Notes: generated from the sequence alone by a model not told the origin. DNA of 62,102 nucleotides from Marinobacter halodurans (GCF_004327985.1 NZ_SJDL01000033.1:1-62102); one strand, 5' to 3'. Positions 17,109-27,115 are shown, counted from the stretch's first letter. Translations and numbers: made by a program.

Positions 17109-18338
17109 TCAGGAGAACTGCTCGCCAAACACGAAGATGAACTGGGCCACACCGGCGGCGAAACCCAGGGCGGCGCCCACCAGGATCAGCTTGATCTCGT
17201 CTTCCTGGAAGCAGGGACGCAGCAGGTCCTGGAACTCTTCGGAGCTGAGCGCCACCATACGTTCGACCATGATGCTTTCCACCGCTTCGGCCCGATCCTT
17301 TTCGAATACCGGGTTGTTGAATGAGGAAGAGGAGATTTCCAGCGCCTTTTCACCCACCTGGTTCTTCAGGGTGGCGAAGCCGGTGGGGCCGAAGGCCATC
17401 TGGGTCAGCGCTTTCGCTATGCCGGTGGTTTCGTCCACCAGCGGCTTCATGTGCTTGCGCACCATGTTCTTGGCGCGATCGCCGTTGGGGCCGTTGAGGA
17501 CGGCGTTGATGATGTTGCCGACAGTCAGGATCTCGTGGGTGACGATGTAGCAGAAGGATTCCGCCACTTCCCGCTGGCGCTTGAGGAACAGTCCCTGCAG
17601 CAGGATCGGGCCCACCTTGCGCTCGCGCAGCGGGCGAAAGATGACGTTCAGTGCGATCCAGTTGGTGGCCCAACCCACCAGCAGGCCGAAGAAAGGCAGT
17701 ACCCACCAGGCCTGGTAAAAATACCAGACCGCCATCTGGACCAGCCCGAACAGGAAGCCGAAGTAGAGTCCGGAGTTGACGATAAAGCGGAATTCCTTCT
17801 CGCCGCATTCCAGGAAAATCCGGTTGAGCAGGCGCTTGTCGGTGGCCAGTTGCTCGATGACCATGCCCTTGATGTCCAGCAACCCCTCGATATTGGCCGA
17901 CAGGTCGTCCACCAGGTTGTCCACCAGTTGCGGCGTGGAGCGGCGGACCCGGTCATACACCATCTTGCGGGCCGAGGCGGGCAGGTTCTCCCAGAAGGTG
18001 GGGTATTCGCGCAGCATGAGTTCGTCGACGTATTCCTCGGTGCGGGGCTCGACGGTCTGCACCACGTACTCGCCGAGCACCTGGGGGTCGATCTGCTCGA
18101 AGATCTCGCGCACCGTGCCGATCTTGGAAATGGTGGCATCCACGCTCTTGGCCGCCATTTTACGGGCCTTGGAGGGGATGATGCCCTGCCAGCCCCAGAT
18201 GGGGCGCACACCGATAAACTCCAGGGGGTAGAAGGTCATCTTGATGGCGAGCCAGTTGGTGACCCAGCCGATCAATGCGGCAATAACGGGGATACTGAGG
18301 TATTGCCAGAATTCGGCGCTGTGCAGCAACTCGCTCAT
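17109..18338 (-). CDS. DUF445 family membrane protein
   Basis: A 409-residue protein with membrane segments at the N-terminus (about 12-30), in the middle (about 210-245) and at the C-terminus (about 382-405). The family motif is visibly duplicated: GWVTNWLAIKMTFYPLE near the start and GWATNWIALNVIFRPLRE in the middle, each followed by a G(I/L)xxKxR-type segment. This fits the DUF445 (YheB-type) architecture. Function is unknown. It is a single gene on the minus strand. Confidence 0.85.
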   Translation of the reverse strand: MSELLHSAEFWQYLSIPVIAALIGWVTNWLAIKMTFYPLEFIGVRPIWGWQGIIPSKARKMAAKSVDATISKIGTVREIFEQIDPQVLGEYVVQTVEPRTEEYVDELMLREYPTFWENLPASARKMVYDRVRRSTPQLVDNLVDDLSANIEGLLDIKGMVIEQLATDKRLLNRIFLECGEKEFRFIVNSGLYFGFLFGLVQMAVWYFYQAWWVLPFFGLLVGWATNWIALNVIFRPLRERKVGPILLQGLFLKRQREVAESFCYIVTHEILTVGNIINAVLNGPNGDRAKNMVRKHMKPLVDETTGIAKALTQMAFGPTGFATLKNQVGEKALEISSSSFNNPVFEKDRAEAVESIMVERMVALSSEEFQDLLRPCFQEDEIKLILVGAALGFAAGVAQFIFVFGEQFS

Positions 18339-18511
18339 GCGTACGACTCGTCTTGTCCGTTATCGTTATCGAAGGCAGGGCGCCACCGGCTGTGCCATCG
18401 GATCGCGTGCCGCCCGATGGTGGGCCACCGGGCGGAAACACGCCCTGGCATCTTCTGCATGCGCCCGAAAACTGTCAATGACGCTGGCGCAGGAACGTGC
18501 GGTCAGCACGA

Positions 18512-21500
18512 TCAAAGCGTTTCGCTGCGAATGTCCGGGGACTCGTCCGCAGCCGGCCGGCCTTTGAGACGGTCGGTGGCGCCTTCGATCAGTGACAGCA
18601 GCACCGGAACCACCAGCAGGATCAGGAACGTTCCGGTGGCCAGGCCGAAGGCAATGCTCACCGCCATCGGGATCAGGAACTGGGCCTGCAGCGACGTTTC
18701 GAACAGCAGTGGCAGCAGCCCGCCGATCGTGGTCAGGGAGGTCAGCAGCACGGCCCGCAGGCGTTGGCAGGACGCCTCCACCAGCGCCTCCCGCGCCGGC
18801 ATCCCGCCTTCCCGGAGTTCCTGGTAGAAGGTCACCAGGATGATCGAATCGTTGATCACGATACCGGACAACCCGAACATGCCGAACAGCGACAGGATGG
18901 TCAGGTCGATGCCCAGCAACAGGTGGCCGAGGATGGCGCCGCACAGGCCGAAGGGGATGGCGATCATCACCGCCAGTGGCCAGGTGTAGGCCGAGAAGAC
19001 CCAGGCCAGGATGATGTAGATCATCGCCAGGCCGATCAGGGCGCCCGAGGCCATGTCCCGGCCGGTCTCTCGCTGTTCCTCGGCCTTGCCCTTGAACGTG
19101 GTGCGCACGCCGTACCGGCTTTGCAGTTGCGGGATGGTCTTTTGCTGCAGGTCGGCCAGCACCTGGTTGGCGTTGGTGACCTCGTTGTCCACGTCGGCGG
19201 TCACATGCACCCCGAGCTGGCCGTCGGTGTGTCTCAGCAGGGCCAGGCCGCGGCGGGATTCCAGGTTGATCACGTTGGCCAGCGGTGTGGTGTCGCCGGT
19301 GGGCGTGACGATGGGCAGGGTGTCCAGGGTGCGCTGCAGGTCGCGCTCGGCCCTGGGCAGCATGATGCGCACTTCCACTTCGTCGTGGCTGTCGTAGAAC
19401 ACCTGCAACAGCTGGCCGTCGAGGGCGGCGCGCATCTGGCGGCCGACGTCGTCGATCGTCAGCCCGAGGCTCTGGGCCAGCGGGGTCAGGGTAAAGATGT
19501 ACTGCTGCTTGCCCCAGGGCAGGTCGTCGAGGATATCCGTCAGGCCCTGGTACTGACCCAGTGAGGTCTTGAGGGATTCCGCCGCCTGCTTGAGTGTGCC
19601 GGCATCCGCTCCGGTGACGAAAATATCCAGCGGCTTGCCCGGGGGGCCGCCCTGTGGACTGGTAATCGACAGCTGCTCGATGCCGGCCCGGCGTGGCAGG
19701 GCGTCACGCCACGCCGCAATAAACTGCGGGTTGCGGATGTCGCGGGCGTCGGGCTCGACCAGTTCCACCGACACCATGGCGTATTGCTCGCCCCGTTCGG
19801 TGGAGCGGCCGCCGTCAAACGACCCGCGGTTCAGCTCCAGCACCGCCATTTTCACCAGTGGGCCGTCCTTGCCCAGCTCGTCACTGGTTTGCCACAGCGT
19901 ATCCTCCATCTGCTGGCCATAGGCCTTGACGGCCGAGGGTGGGGTGCCGGCGGCGAACTTCACGCTGGCAACGATGCGCGTCGATTCCGGTGTGGGAAAG
20001 AAGGTGAAACGCACGTGGCCGGACGCCACCAGAACCACACTCAGGACCAGCGCACAGCCGGTGGCAACCAGTACCGTGGCCCGGTTTCTCAGGCTCCACT
20101 CCGCCATGGGCCGGAAAGTGTGGTCGCGGAAGCGGCTGAACGCCCGGTCCAGCTTCTGGCGCAGCGGGCCTTCCTCCCGGTGATGGTGCTTGTGGAAAGA
20201 CGCGCGCAGGTGTCCGGGCAGGACCAGGAAACTCTCGATCAGCGAGGCGGTGATCACACAGATCACCACGAAGGGGATGTCCCGCAGGATCTGGCCGATA
20301 ATGCCGCTGACCAGCATCAGGGGCAGGAAGGCGGCGATGGTGGTCAGCGACGAACTCATCACCGGCACCAGCATGCGCCGGGCGCCCCCTTCGGCGGCCT
20401 GCAGCGATCGCTCGCCCTTCTGGTAGTGGGTCATCGCGTCCTCGGCCACCACGATGGCGTCGTCCACAATGATCCCCAGTGCCATGATCAGTGCAAACAG
20501 GCTCACCATGTTGATGCTGCCGCCGTTGAGCCAGAGGATCGCCAGCGTCCCCATGAATGAGATGGGAATGCCTGCCGCCACCCAGAAAGCAATGCGGCCG
20601 TTGAGGAAGACGAACAGGATGCCCACCACCAGGATCAGCCCGCTCAGGCCGTTCTTGAGCAGGAGGTTGATGCGGTCGACAATCAGCTCGTAGTTTTCAT
20701 CAAAGGTGATCAACTTGACGCCGTCCGGCAGGGACGGGCGGGTGTCATTCAGCCAGTTGAGCATGATGTCGGCGGAGCTCAGGGCGTCGCTGGTCTCGGC
20801 CCGCTGCAACTGCATCAGCACGGCCGGCTGGCCCTGGTAGAACACTTCCACGGCGTTGTCCTTGGGCCGCAGACTGATGTCGGCGATGTCGCCCAGGGTG
20901 AGCCGGCGCCCGGCGGCCGTGGTCATGATCGGCATGCGGCTGAATTCGGCTGCGGTGCGGCCCTTTTCCAGGCTGCGGATTTCCCGGGCCGATTCTTCCT
21001 CGCCCACGGTGCCGGCCGGGATGTCCTGGCTCTGGCCGAGGATGCGCTGGCCCAGTTGCGGCAGCGACTGGTGCAGTTCGGCGATGCGGTCGCTGCCCAC
21101 CTCGATAGCGATTTCACGGTCCGGCAGACCGGTCATCTCCACCTTGGCCACGCCCCGGTCGAGCAGCTCGTTCTCGAAGCGATAGGCCAGCGGGCGCAGG
21201 GCCTCCAGCCGCACCGGGCCGGTCAGGATGATGCTGGCGATCGGCTCGTTGCGGACGAACTTGCTGATCTCGGGGCGCTCGGCGTCGCTGGGCAGGTTGC
21301 GGACCAGGCCCACGTGCTCGTTCACCTGGTCCAGGGCGATGCCCATGTCCGAGCCTTCCTGGTACTCGATCACGATGTTCGAGTAACCCAGCGACGAGGT
21401 GGAGCGCATCTCCTTGACGTTATCCAGGTTGCGCAGTTCCTGCTCCAGTGGCGTGGTGATGGAGCGGGCCACGTCCTCGGCGCTGGCGCCGGGCCAGACC

Positions 21501-21673
21501 ACGTGCACGGTGATGAAGTCCGTGGCGAAGTTGGGGAAGAACTGGCGGTTGAGCCCGGTCAGCGCATAGATGCCCGCCAGGACCATGATCAGCATCAGCA
21601 GGTTGGCGGCGACCTTGTGTCGTGCAAAGCGGCCCAGCAGGTCCTGTCGATGCTCGCCGCGCGGGTCAGCCAT
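18512..21673 (-). CDS. RND-family efflux permease
   Basis: A 1053-residue inner-membrane RND transporter of a group distinct from the MexF-like one. N-terminal RFARHKVAANLLMLIMVLAG differs from the HAE1 consensus and matches the 'efflux RND permease' subgroup found with HlyD-like adaptors. The TM4 aspartate pair is present in MALGIIVDDAIVVAEDAM (about residue 395), so proton coupling should work. The C-terminal half repeats the fold (LFGMFGLSGIVINDSIILV). It overlaps its adaptor gene by 8 bases. No outer-membrane factor lies beside it, so it probably borrows a TolC-like channel from elsewhere. Confidence 0.9.
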   Translation of the reverse strand: MADPRGEHRQDLLGRFARHKVAANLLMLIMVLAGIYALTGLNRQFFPNFATDFITVHVVWPGASAEDVARSITTPLEQELRNLDNVKEMRSTSSLGYSNIVIEYQEGSDMGIALDQVNEHVGLVRNLPSDAERPEISKFVRNEPIASIILTGPVRLEALRPLAYRFENELLDRGVAKVEMTGLPDREIAIEVGSDRIAELHQSLPQLGQRILGQSQDIPAGTVGEEESAREIRSLEKGRTAAEFSRMPIMTTAAGRRLTLGDIADISLRPKDNAVEVFYQGQPAVLMQLQRAETSDALSSADIMLNWLNDTRPSLPDGVKLITFDENYELIVDRINLLLKNGLSGLILVVGILFVFLNGRIAFWVAAGIPISFMGTLAILWLNGGSINMVSLFALIMALGIIVDDAIVVAEDAMTHYQKGERSLQAAEGGARRMLVPVMSSSLTTIAAFLPLMLVSGIIGQILRDIPFVVICVITASLIESFLVLPGHLRASFHKHHHREEGPLRQKLDRAFSRFRDHTFRPMAEWSLRNRATVLVATGCALVLSVVLVASGHVRFTFFPTPESTRIVASVKFAAGTPPSAVKAYGQQMEDTLWQTSDELGKDGPLVKMAVLELNRGSFDGGRSTERGEQYAMVSVELVEPDARDIRNPQFIAAWRDALPRRAGIEQLSITSPQGGPPGKPLDIFVTGADAGTLKQAAESLKTSLGQYQGLTDILDDLPWGKQQYIFTLTPLAQSLGLTIDDVGRQMRAALDGQLLQVFYDSHDEVEVRIMLPRAERDLQRTLDTLPIVTPTGDTTPLANVINLESRRGLALLRHTDGQLGVHVTADVDNEVTNANQVLADLQQKTIPQLQSRYGVRTTFKGKAEEQRETGRDMASGALIGLAMIYIILAWVFSAYTWPLAVMIAIPFGLCGAILGHLLLGIDLTILSLFGMFGLSGIVINDSIILVTFYQELREGGMPAREALVEASCQRLRAVLLTSLTTIGGLLPLLFETSLQAQFLIPMAVSIAFGLATGTFLILLVVPVLLSLIEGATDRLKGRPAADESPDIRSETL

Positions 21674-22952
21674 GATCCGTTGCTCCGTCCATCACACTGA
21701 CCTTCAGGCCGCTGATGGCATTGGGCAACTGGGTGGCCAGGATCCGGTCACCGTCCCGTAACCGGTCGGAGCGGACCAGCAGGAACTGGCGATCCTGTTC
21801 GAAGCGATCGCCCATCACCTGCACATCCAGCGCTTCCAGACGGCCGTCCTGTACCCGATACAGGGTGTGTTCATCGTAAAGGGCCGCGACCGGTACGGAG
21901 AACAGGCCCGGTTCCGCGGGCAGTTCGAGGGTCATGTCCAGGGTCCGGTTCAGCGCCGCATCGGGCGCGTTGTCCGTAAAGCGGAACAGCCCGTCCACGC
22001 CGCCGGCGCCTGTATTGACCTGGCCGGACAGGCGCGTCAGGTGGAGCTGGCGGGAAACTCCGCCAAGACGCGTCGTGGCGGTCAGCGCCCGATCGTTGGC
22101 CAGGGCCTGCTGGATCGTGGGGATGCGGTTCATGGGAATCTGGGCGCGGACTTCCAGGTCGTCGCTGGCGTAAAGGCTGACCAGCGCTTCGCCGGGCCGG
22201 ACCCGCTCACCGGGACTGACGTCGATTTCGGTAATGATGCCGTCGAACGGCGCGTGGATACGGGTACGGCCCAGATCGAGTCCGGCCTGGGCCAACAGCG
22301 CGTTGGCGCGGTCCAGTTTGGCCTTTAGCGATTTCAGGCGGCTGTCATGGTTGGCCACCGCGAGCTGGCGGTTGACCAGGGAGATTTCGGCGGCCTGGAG
22401 GGCTTCCCGGGCTTGGTCCAGACGGGTCTGGCTGTTGAGATTGGATTCGGACAGGCGCTGCTCGCGGTCCAGCGCCCGCTGGGCCAGGGCGACCAGGGAC
22501 TTCTCCCGGTCCAGCAGTTGCCGGTCGGCGTCGTACTGGTTGCGCTCCTGGGCGATCTGGCTTTCCAGTTCCGCCAAGTCCGCCTGGCGCTGGTCCACCA
22601 GCAGGCTGACTTCGTCGTCCTCCAGCTCCAGGATAATGTCGTCCCGCTTCACGTGCTGGCCTTCCAAATGCACCAGGCGGGCCACGTCCGCGGTCACCGC
22701 AGCGCTCAGGGTCGAGCGGAAAGGCGTTTCAACACGCCCCAACAGGCGTATCTGCGGCGATCGGCTGGCAGGCTCGATCACTGTGGTCTGGATCGGCCAG
22801 GCCTTCTCTTCCGGGGTGCTTTCCGGTGGTGTCGGCCGTAAGGCGATCAGCAGGCCGGCGATAACGACGGCTACAAGGACCAGCAGGACTGGAAGCAGAC
22901 GCCGCCGGTTAAGGCGGGATCGAATGGATGCATGCACGGCCTGAACTCTCAA
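21666..22952 (-). CDS. RND efflux adaptor (membrane fusion protein)
   Basis: A 428-residue HlyD-like adaptor. One N-terminal membrane anchor (about residues 20-42, LLPVLLVLVAVVIAGLLIAL) is followed by the split lipoyl domain (TADVARLVHLEGQHVKRDD; RTIHAPFDG-type RIHAPFDGIITEIDVSPGE), a long coiled-coil hairpin (about 115-225) and barrel domains. The frame starts at a TTG; a GTG five codons in is also possible. It is the first gene of a two-gene operon with the RND permease. The anchor is a transmembrane helix rather than a lipid, unlike the MexE-like adaptor. Confidence 0.87.
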   Translation of the reverse strand: MRVQAVHASIRSRLNRRRLLPVLLVLVAVVIAGLLIALRPTPPESTPEEKAWPIQTTVIEPASRSPQIRLLGRVETPFRSTLSAAVTADVARLVHLEGQHVKRDDIILELEDDEVSLLVDQRQADLAELESQIAQERNQYDADRQLLDREKSLVALAQRALDREQRLSESNLNSQTRLDQAREALQAAEISLVNRQLAVANHDSRLKSLKAKLDRANALLAQAGLDLGRTRIHAPFDGIITEIDVSPGERVRPGEALVSLYASDDLEVRAQIPMNRIPTIQQALANDRALTATTRLGGVSRQLHLTRLSGQVNTGAGGVDGLFRFTDNAPDAALNRTLDMTLELPAEPGLFSVPVAALYDEHTLYRVQDGRLEALDVQVMGDRFEQDRQFLLVRSDRLRDGDRILATQLPNAISGLKVSVMDGATDHG

Positions 22953-23088
22953 CGGTTGTTATCGTCCGGGGCGTTTGCGGACTGTTTTAGTGTGGTGTCT
23001 TACTGACTGGACGGAGTGCGCCCAATACGCCGCATTCTAGTGGGTTTTGCGCCGCGCCGCATGGTCGGGCGCAATCTGTAGGGAAACC

Positions 23089-23832
23089 TCAGCTATGGTG
23101 CTGCTGGCCGTCGCCCCACAGCCAGTGGCAGATGGCCAGCGCCGCGACCGGCGCGGTTTCGGTCCGCAGGACCCGGGGGCCCAGGGCGGCGGCAATAAAT
23201 CCCACCTGTTCGGCGGCGCCGATTTCCTCTTCGTTCAGGCCGCCCTCGGGGCCGACCAGCAAGGCCAGGCGCGTCGGCGTCGCCAGGCCGGTCAGCGACT
23301 GCTCGGTGCGGTGGTGCAGGACCAGGCGAAGATCGTCCTCGCCGGTGGCTGCAAACCAGTCCGCCAGCGTGGACACCGGTTCGATCACCGGCACCACGGC
23401 CCGCCCGCACTGTTCCGCGGCGCTGATCGCCACCTGCTGCCAGTGCCGCAGGCGCTTGTCCTCGCGGTCGCCCTTCAGCTTGACCTCGCAACGATCGCTG
23501 ACCAGCGGCGTGATGCGGGCCACACCCATCTCCACGCTTTTCTGGATGGCGTAATCCATGCGATCCCCGCGGGACAACACCTGCCCCAGGTGCACCCGCA
23601 ACGGCGACTCGGCGGCGTTGGCCACCGGTTCGCCCACACGCGCCCACACCGCTTTCTTGCCGACCTCCGTCAGCGTGGCCGGATAGTCGTAGCCGTCGCC
23701 GTTGAACAGTTCGATGGCCTGTTCCGGCTGCATGCGCAGCACGCGGCCCACGTGGTTGGCCGCGTGGGCATCGAGCTCGATTTCCTGGCCGGCGACCAGG
23801 GTCACCGGCGAGTAGATGCGGGGGATGCGCAT
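23089..23832 (-). CDS. rsmE: 16S rRNA (uracil1498-N3)-methyltransferase RsmE
   Basis: A 247-residue SPOUT-class methyltransferase that uses SAM to methylate U1498 of 16S rRNA. The N-terminal PUA-like domain begins MRIPRIYSP and contains HVGRVLRM. The C-terminal knotted domain shows KSVEMGVARITPLVSDRCEV, ISAAEQCGRAVVP and the SAM-binding knot LLVGPEGGLNEEEIGAA near the end, followed by LGPRVLRTETA. All family landmarks are present. It follows bioA by 18 bases in the same direction, a pairing also seen in Pseudomonas. Confidence 0.95.
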   Translation of the reverse strand: MRIPRIYSPVTLVAGQEIELDAHAANHVGRVLRMQPEQAIELFNGDGYDYPATLTEVGKKAVWARVGEPVANAAESPLRVHLGQVLSRGDRMDYAIQKSVEMGVARITPLVSDRCEVKLKGDREDKRLRHWQQVAISAAEQCGRAVVPVIEPVSTLADWFAATGEDDLRLVLHHRTEQSLTGLATPTRLALLVGPEGGLNEEEIGAAEQVGFIAAALGPRVLRTETAPVAALAICHWLWGDGQQHHS

Positions 23833-23850
23833 TAGGGAACCTCTGCTTGC

Positions 23851-25200
23851 TCAGTCCTGGGTCGCGATTTCGATGCCTTCGGTGGCCACCTGTGCCAGAT
23901 GGCGGATCTGCTCTTCGGTGATCACATACGGCGGCATGAAGTAGACCACGTTGCCCAGCGGACGCAGCAGCGCCTGGCGGGTCAGCGAATGACGGTAGAC
24001 GCGGATGCCGCGGCGTTCCTGCCAGGGGAAGAGCTCTTTGCTGGCCTTGTCCTTCACCATCTCGATGGCCAGGGTCATGCCGTGCTGGCGGATGTCGCCC
24101 ACGTGCGGGTGATCGGCCAGGTGCGCGACGGAATCCGCCATGCAGCGGGCCAGGCGTTGGTTGTTCTCGATCACGTTGTCGTCGCGGAAGATGTCCAGCG
24201 TGGCCAGGGCAACCGCGCAACCGATCGGGTTGCCGGTGTAGCTGTGCGAGTGCAGGAACGCCCGCATGGTCTCGTAGTCGTCGTAGAAGGCGTCGTAGAC
24301 GTCATCGGTGGTCAGCACCACGGACAACGGCAGGTAGCCGGCGGTCAGTCCCTTGGACAGGCACATGAAGTCCGGGGAAATGCCCGCCTGCTCACAGGCG
24401 AACAGGGTCCCCGTGCGGCCGAAGCCCACGGCGATTTCGTCGGCAATCAGGTGCACGCCGTACTTGTCGCAGGCTTCCCGCAGCTTGGTGTGGTAGATCG
24501 CGTGGTGCATGCGCATGTTGCCGGCGCACTGGATCAGCGGCTCGACGACCACCGCGCAGATCTCGTCGTGGCGTTCGGCCAGGATCCGGTCCATCGCCTC
24601 GAACTGGCGCAGGGCGTAGTCTTCCCAGCTTTCGCCTTCCTCGCGGTTGAACGCATCCGGTGACGGTGCGGTGATGACTTTCATCAGCAGCGGCTCGTAG
24701 GTGTCCTTGTAGAGGGACACGTCACCCAGGGCAAGGGCGCCGAGGGTTTCGCCGTGGTAGCTGTTGCCCAGGTTGACGAAGTTCTTCTTGCCGGGTTTGC
24801 CCTTGTTGCGCCAGTAGTGATAACTCATTTTCAGCGCGGCTTCGATGGCAGACGAACCGTTGTCTGCATAGAAGCATTTGTTCAGGCCGTCCGGGGTGAT
24901 GTCGATCAGGCGTTCGGAGAGATTGACCACCGGCTCGTGACTGAAGCCGGCGAGGATGACGTGCTCCAGTTGCTCGGTCTGCTCGCGGATGGCAGCGTTG
25001 ATCCGCGGGTTGGCGTGGCCGAACAGGTTGACCCACCAGGAACTGACCGCATCGATGTAACGGTTCTCTTCGAAGTCCTCCAGCCAGACGCCTTCGCCCC
25101 GCTTGATGGGAATCAGCGGCAGGCTTTCGTGGTCTTTCATCTGGGTGCAGGGGTGCCAGACGGCTTTCAGGTCCCGCTTGACGATATCGGCGTTGCGCAT
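23851..25200 (-). CDS. bioA: Adenosylmethionine-8-amino-7-oxononanoate aminotransferase BioA
   Basis: A 449-residue PLP enzyme of biotin synthesis, converting KAPA to DAPA with SAM as amino donor. Visible landmarks are the N-terminal WHPCTQMKDHE, DAVSSWWVNLFGHANP, the PLP-pocket NGSSAIEAALKMSYHYW, YHGETLGALALGDV, the aspartate in HLIADEIAVGFGRTG and the Schiff-base lysine in CLSKGLTAGYLPLS. The C-terminus YFMPPYVITEEQI is typical. The other bio genes are not in the window. Its demand for SAM links it loosely to the metK cluster nearby. GAGGAGAG precedes the ATG. Confidence 0.96.
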   Translation of the reverse strand: MRNADIVKRDLKAVWHPCTQMKDHESLPLIPIKRGEGVWLEDFEENRYIDAVSSWWVNLFGHANPRINAAIREQTEQLEHVILAGFSHEPVVNLSERLIDITPDGLNKCFYADNGSSAIEAALKMSYHYWRNKGKPGKKNFVNLGNSYHGETLGALALGDVSLYKDTYEPLLMKVITAPSPDAFNREEGESWEDYALRQFEAMDRILAERHDEICAVVVEPLIQCAGNMRMHHAIYHTKLREACDKYGVHLIADEIAVGFGRTGTLFACEQAGISPDFMCLSKGLTAGYLPLSVVLTTDDVYDAFYDDYETMRAFLHSHSYTGNPIGCAVALATLDIFRDDNVIENNQRLARCMADSVAHLADHPHVGDIRQHGMTLAIEMVKDKASKELFPWQERRGIRVYRHSLTRQALLRPLGNVVYFMPPYVITEEQIRHLAQVATEGIEIATQD

Positions 25201-25442
25201 GGTTCTCTCCTCTGACGGCCCGGGATGAGGGGGTTCTTGAGCTTCGCCCTTTTGTCGTGTCCCGGCAACGAAAAATTCGGATCCGCAATGATACTGGTGC
25301 CCAGGGGGTAGGTGCCAGTTCGGGGGGATTATCCATAGGGTGGAACGCTGGCCAATCTGCCCCGGGCCCGGGTACCCGCGGCCAATGGCGGAGTCGTTGC
25401 GGTAGTGGAAGATGGTTTCAGCGATGAGACAGGAGACACAGC

Positions 25443-25931
25443 ATGAAGTTTGACGTGGTGCACCCGTACGATGCGAGTCTCGATACCGTGCTGGGTGCCT
25501 TCTTTGACGAGCAGCATATCCAGGAAAAGAACGAGCGCCTGGGCCACCGTAACGTACAGGTTCGCGAACTCAAGTGTGACGATACGGCCGGCAAGATCGT
25601 GGTGGAGCGGGAAATGACCACCTCGGTCAAGGTCCCCGGGGCACTGGCCGGTTTTCATCGGGAGTGGAACGCCGTTCGCCAGGAAGAACACTGGTTCCGC
25701 AAGGACTCCGAAGAGTGGCACTGCGAGTTCCGGGTGCGGATCGAAGGCGTGCCCGCCAAGATCAAGGGCAACATGCAGCTCAAGGGGGAGGGCGAGGCCT
25801 GCACCAACCACGTGTCGTTGGATGTACGCTGTGAAATCCCGCTGCTGGGCAAGAAAATCGCCCAGTTCCTGGTGGAGGATACGCGCATCAAGATCGAGCA
25901 GGAATACGACGCCACGCGGGGTATGCTCTGA
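25443..25931 (+). CDS. DUF2505 family protein
   Basis: A 162-residue soluble protein matching DUF2505, a START-like helix-grip family: the N-terminal VVHPYDASLDTVLGAFFD, the central KVPGALAGFHREWNA and the C-terminal CEIPLLGKKIAQFLVED. No signal peptide. Members may bind hydrophobic ligands; the ligand is unknown. CAGGAGACACAGC supports the ATG start. It is a single gene, divergent from bioA, and is followed by a composite palindromic repeat. Confidence 0.85.
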   Translation: MKFDVVHPYDASLDTVLGAFFDEQHIQEKNERLGHRNVQVRELKCDDTAGKIVVEREMTTSVKVPGALAGFHREWNAVRQEEHWFRKDSEEWHCEFRVRIEGVPAKIKGNMQLKGEGEACTNHVSLDVRCEIPLLGKKIAQFLVEDTRIKIEQEYDATRGML

Positions 25932-25950
25932 GTTTCCCGGTTGGCAAGGG

Positions 25951-26259
25951 CATGTAGCCGACGCTTCAGCTTCGGAGGGCCCGCCAGGGCCCCGGAACTA
26001 TCCGACAAGTTCAGATCGAAGCCCATAATGTCAGAACAGAGCGTGTTTTCTGGGCTGTTCGCAGGCATGCCGACTCAAGCCTGAAGCCAGTGGATACCCT
26101 AGCCTTCGTTGCAATAGGCGGCCCTCCCTGGCCGGCTATTACAACCGGGACGTCCCTGTCCCTCCTTCGGCAAGGATATCCACTGGCTTTGAGAGACCTT
26201 GGCGTTAACGGAACCTGGCAGGCCTCCGGCCTGCTCCGAAGCTGAAGCGTCGGCTACAT
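25951..26259. repeat. Composite palindromic repeat, copy 2, with nested inverted repeats
   Basis: The outer arms ATGTAGCCGACGCTTCAGC(TTCGGAG) at 25952-25977 and their exact 26-base complement at 26234-26259 enclose about 255 bases. Ordinary copies enclose about 45-50. Inside lie a perfect 13-base inverted repeat, AAGCCAGTGGATA (26084-26096) and TATCCACTGGCTT (26177-26189), and within that an 11-base hairpin with one mismatch (26113-26123 with 26130-26140). No convincing gene occurs in 25932-26356. Confidence 0.8.
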
Positions 26260-26300
26260 TGTTGGTCACCCCAGGCTGCCATGACATCTCGTGCTGAAAC

Positions 26301-26329
26301 AAAAAAGGGAGCCGAATGGCTCCCTTTTT
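26301..26329. terminator. Intrinsic terminator of the amino-acid ABC operon
   Basis: AAAAAAGGGAGCC, a 4-base loop and GGCTCCCTTTTT make a classic stem with A-run and T-run on the two sides, so it works in both directions. It lies about 30 bases past the leftward ATPase gene. Confidence 0.85.
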
Positions 26330-26356
26330 GCGTCGCGTCGTTTTGGCAAGCTGCCG

Positions 26357-27103
26357 TCAGTGCTTCAACACCCGTGACAGGAACGACTGCGTCCGTTCGT
26401 TCTGCGGGTTGTCGAAGACCGCGTCCGGTTTGCCTTCCTCGACGATCTGGCCGCCGTGGATATAGATGACGCGATCCGCCACTTCCCGGGCGAAACCCAT
26501 CTCGTGGGTGACGACCATCATGGTCATCCCTTCCTTGGCCAGTTCCCGCATGACATCCAGCACTTCGCCGATCATCTCCGGGTCCAGGGCCGAGGTGGGC
26601 TCGTCGAACAGCATCAGGCGCGGTTCCATGGCCAGGGCACGGGCGATCGCCACACGCTGCTGCTGGCCGCCGGACAACTGGGCCGGGTACTTTTCCGCCT
26701 GGTTGGCAATGCCGACCCGGTCCAGCAGCTTCATGGCCACGCCGGCCGCCGCCGATTTGTCCGTGTCCTTGACCTTCATCGGCGCCAGCATGATGTTCTC
26801 CTTCACCGTCAGGTGCGGAAACAGGTTGAACTGCTGGAACACCATGCCGACTTCCTTGCGGATGGCGGCCAGGGCCTTCTGGTTGCCGCCCTTGGGAGCG
26901 AGCTTCTGCTGGTCGACGACCAGTTCGCCCGACTCATACCCCTCAAGGCCGTTCACGCAGCGGATCAGCGTCGACTTGCCGGAGCCACTGGCGCCGATGA
27001 TCACCACCACTTCACCGGACTGGACCTCCAGGTCAATGTCCTTGAGAACATGGTGATCGCCGAAATACTTGTTCAGGCGCTGCATGCGCACGATCTTTTC
27101 CAT
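26357..27103 (-). CDS. Polar amino-acid ABC transporter ATPase (GlnQ-like)
   Basis: A 248-residue ABC ATPase energising amino-acid uptake. Walker [19 protein letters not shown] (about residues 34-51), signature [16 protein letters not shown], Walker [15 protein letters not shown] and the switch histidine in [12 protein letters not shown] are all intact. It is the last gene of a binding protein-permease-ATPase operon, 12 bases after the permease. The closest family is the GlnQ/HisP/ArtP group. The substrate (glutamine, glutamate, arginine or another polar amino acid) cannot be decided. Confidence 0.94.
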   Translation of the reverse strand: MEKIVRMQRLNKYFGDHHVLKDIDLEVQSGEVVVIIGASGSGKSTLIRCVNGLEGYESGELVVDQQKLAPKGGNQKALAAIRKEVGMVFQQFNLFPHLTVKENIMLAPMKVKDTDKSAAAGVAMKLLDRVGIANQAEKYPAQLSGGQQQRVAIARALAMEPRLMLFDEPTSALDPEMIGEVLDVMRELAKEGMTMMVVTHEMGFAREVADRVIYIHGGQIVEEGKPDAVFDNPQNERTQSFLSRVLKH

Positions 27104-27115
27104 GGTCAGCCTCCG

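Noticed and set aside
18339-18511. Possible missing outer-membrane factor for the second RND pump
   Set aside because: Only 172 bases with no open frame of that kind; the pump probably uses a channel encoded elsewhere.
26099-26302. 67-residue minus-strand ORF
   Set aside because: It lies wholly in the nested inverted repeats, which explain its openness.
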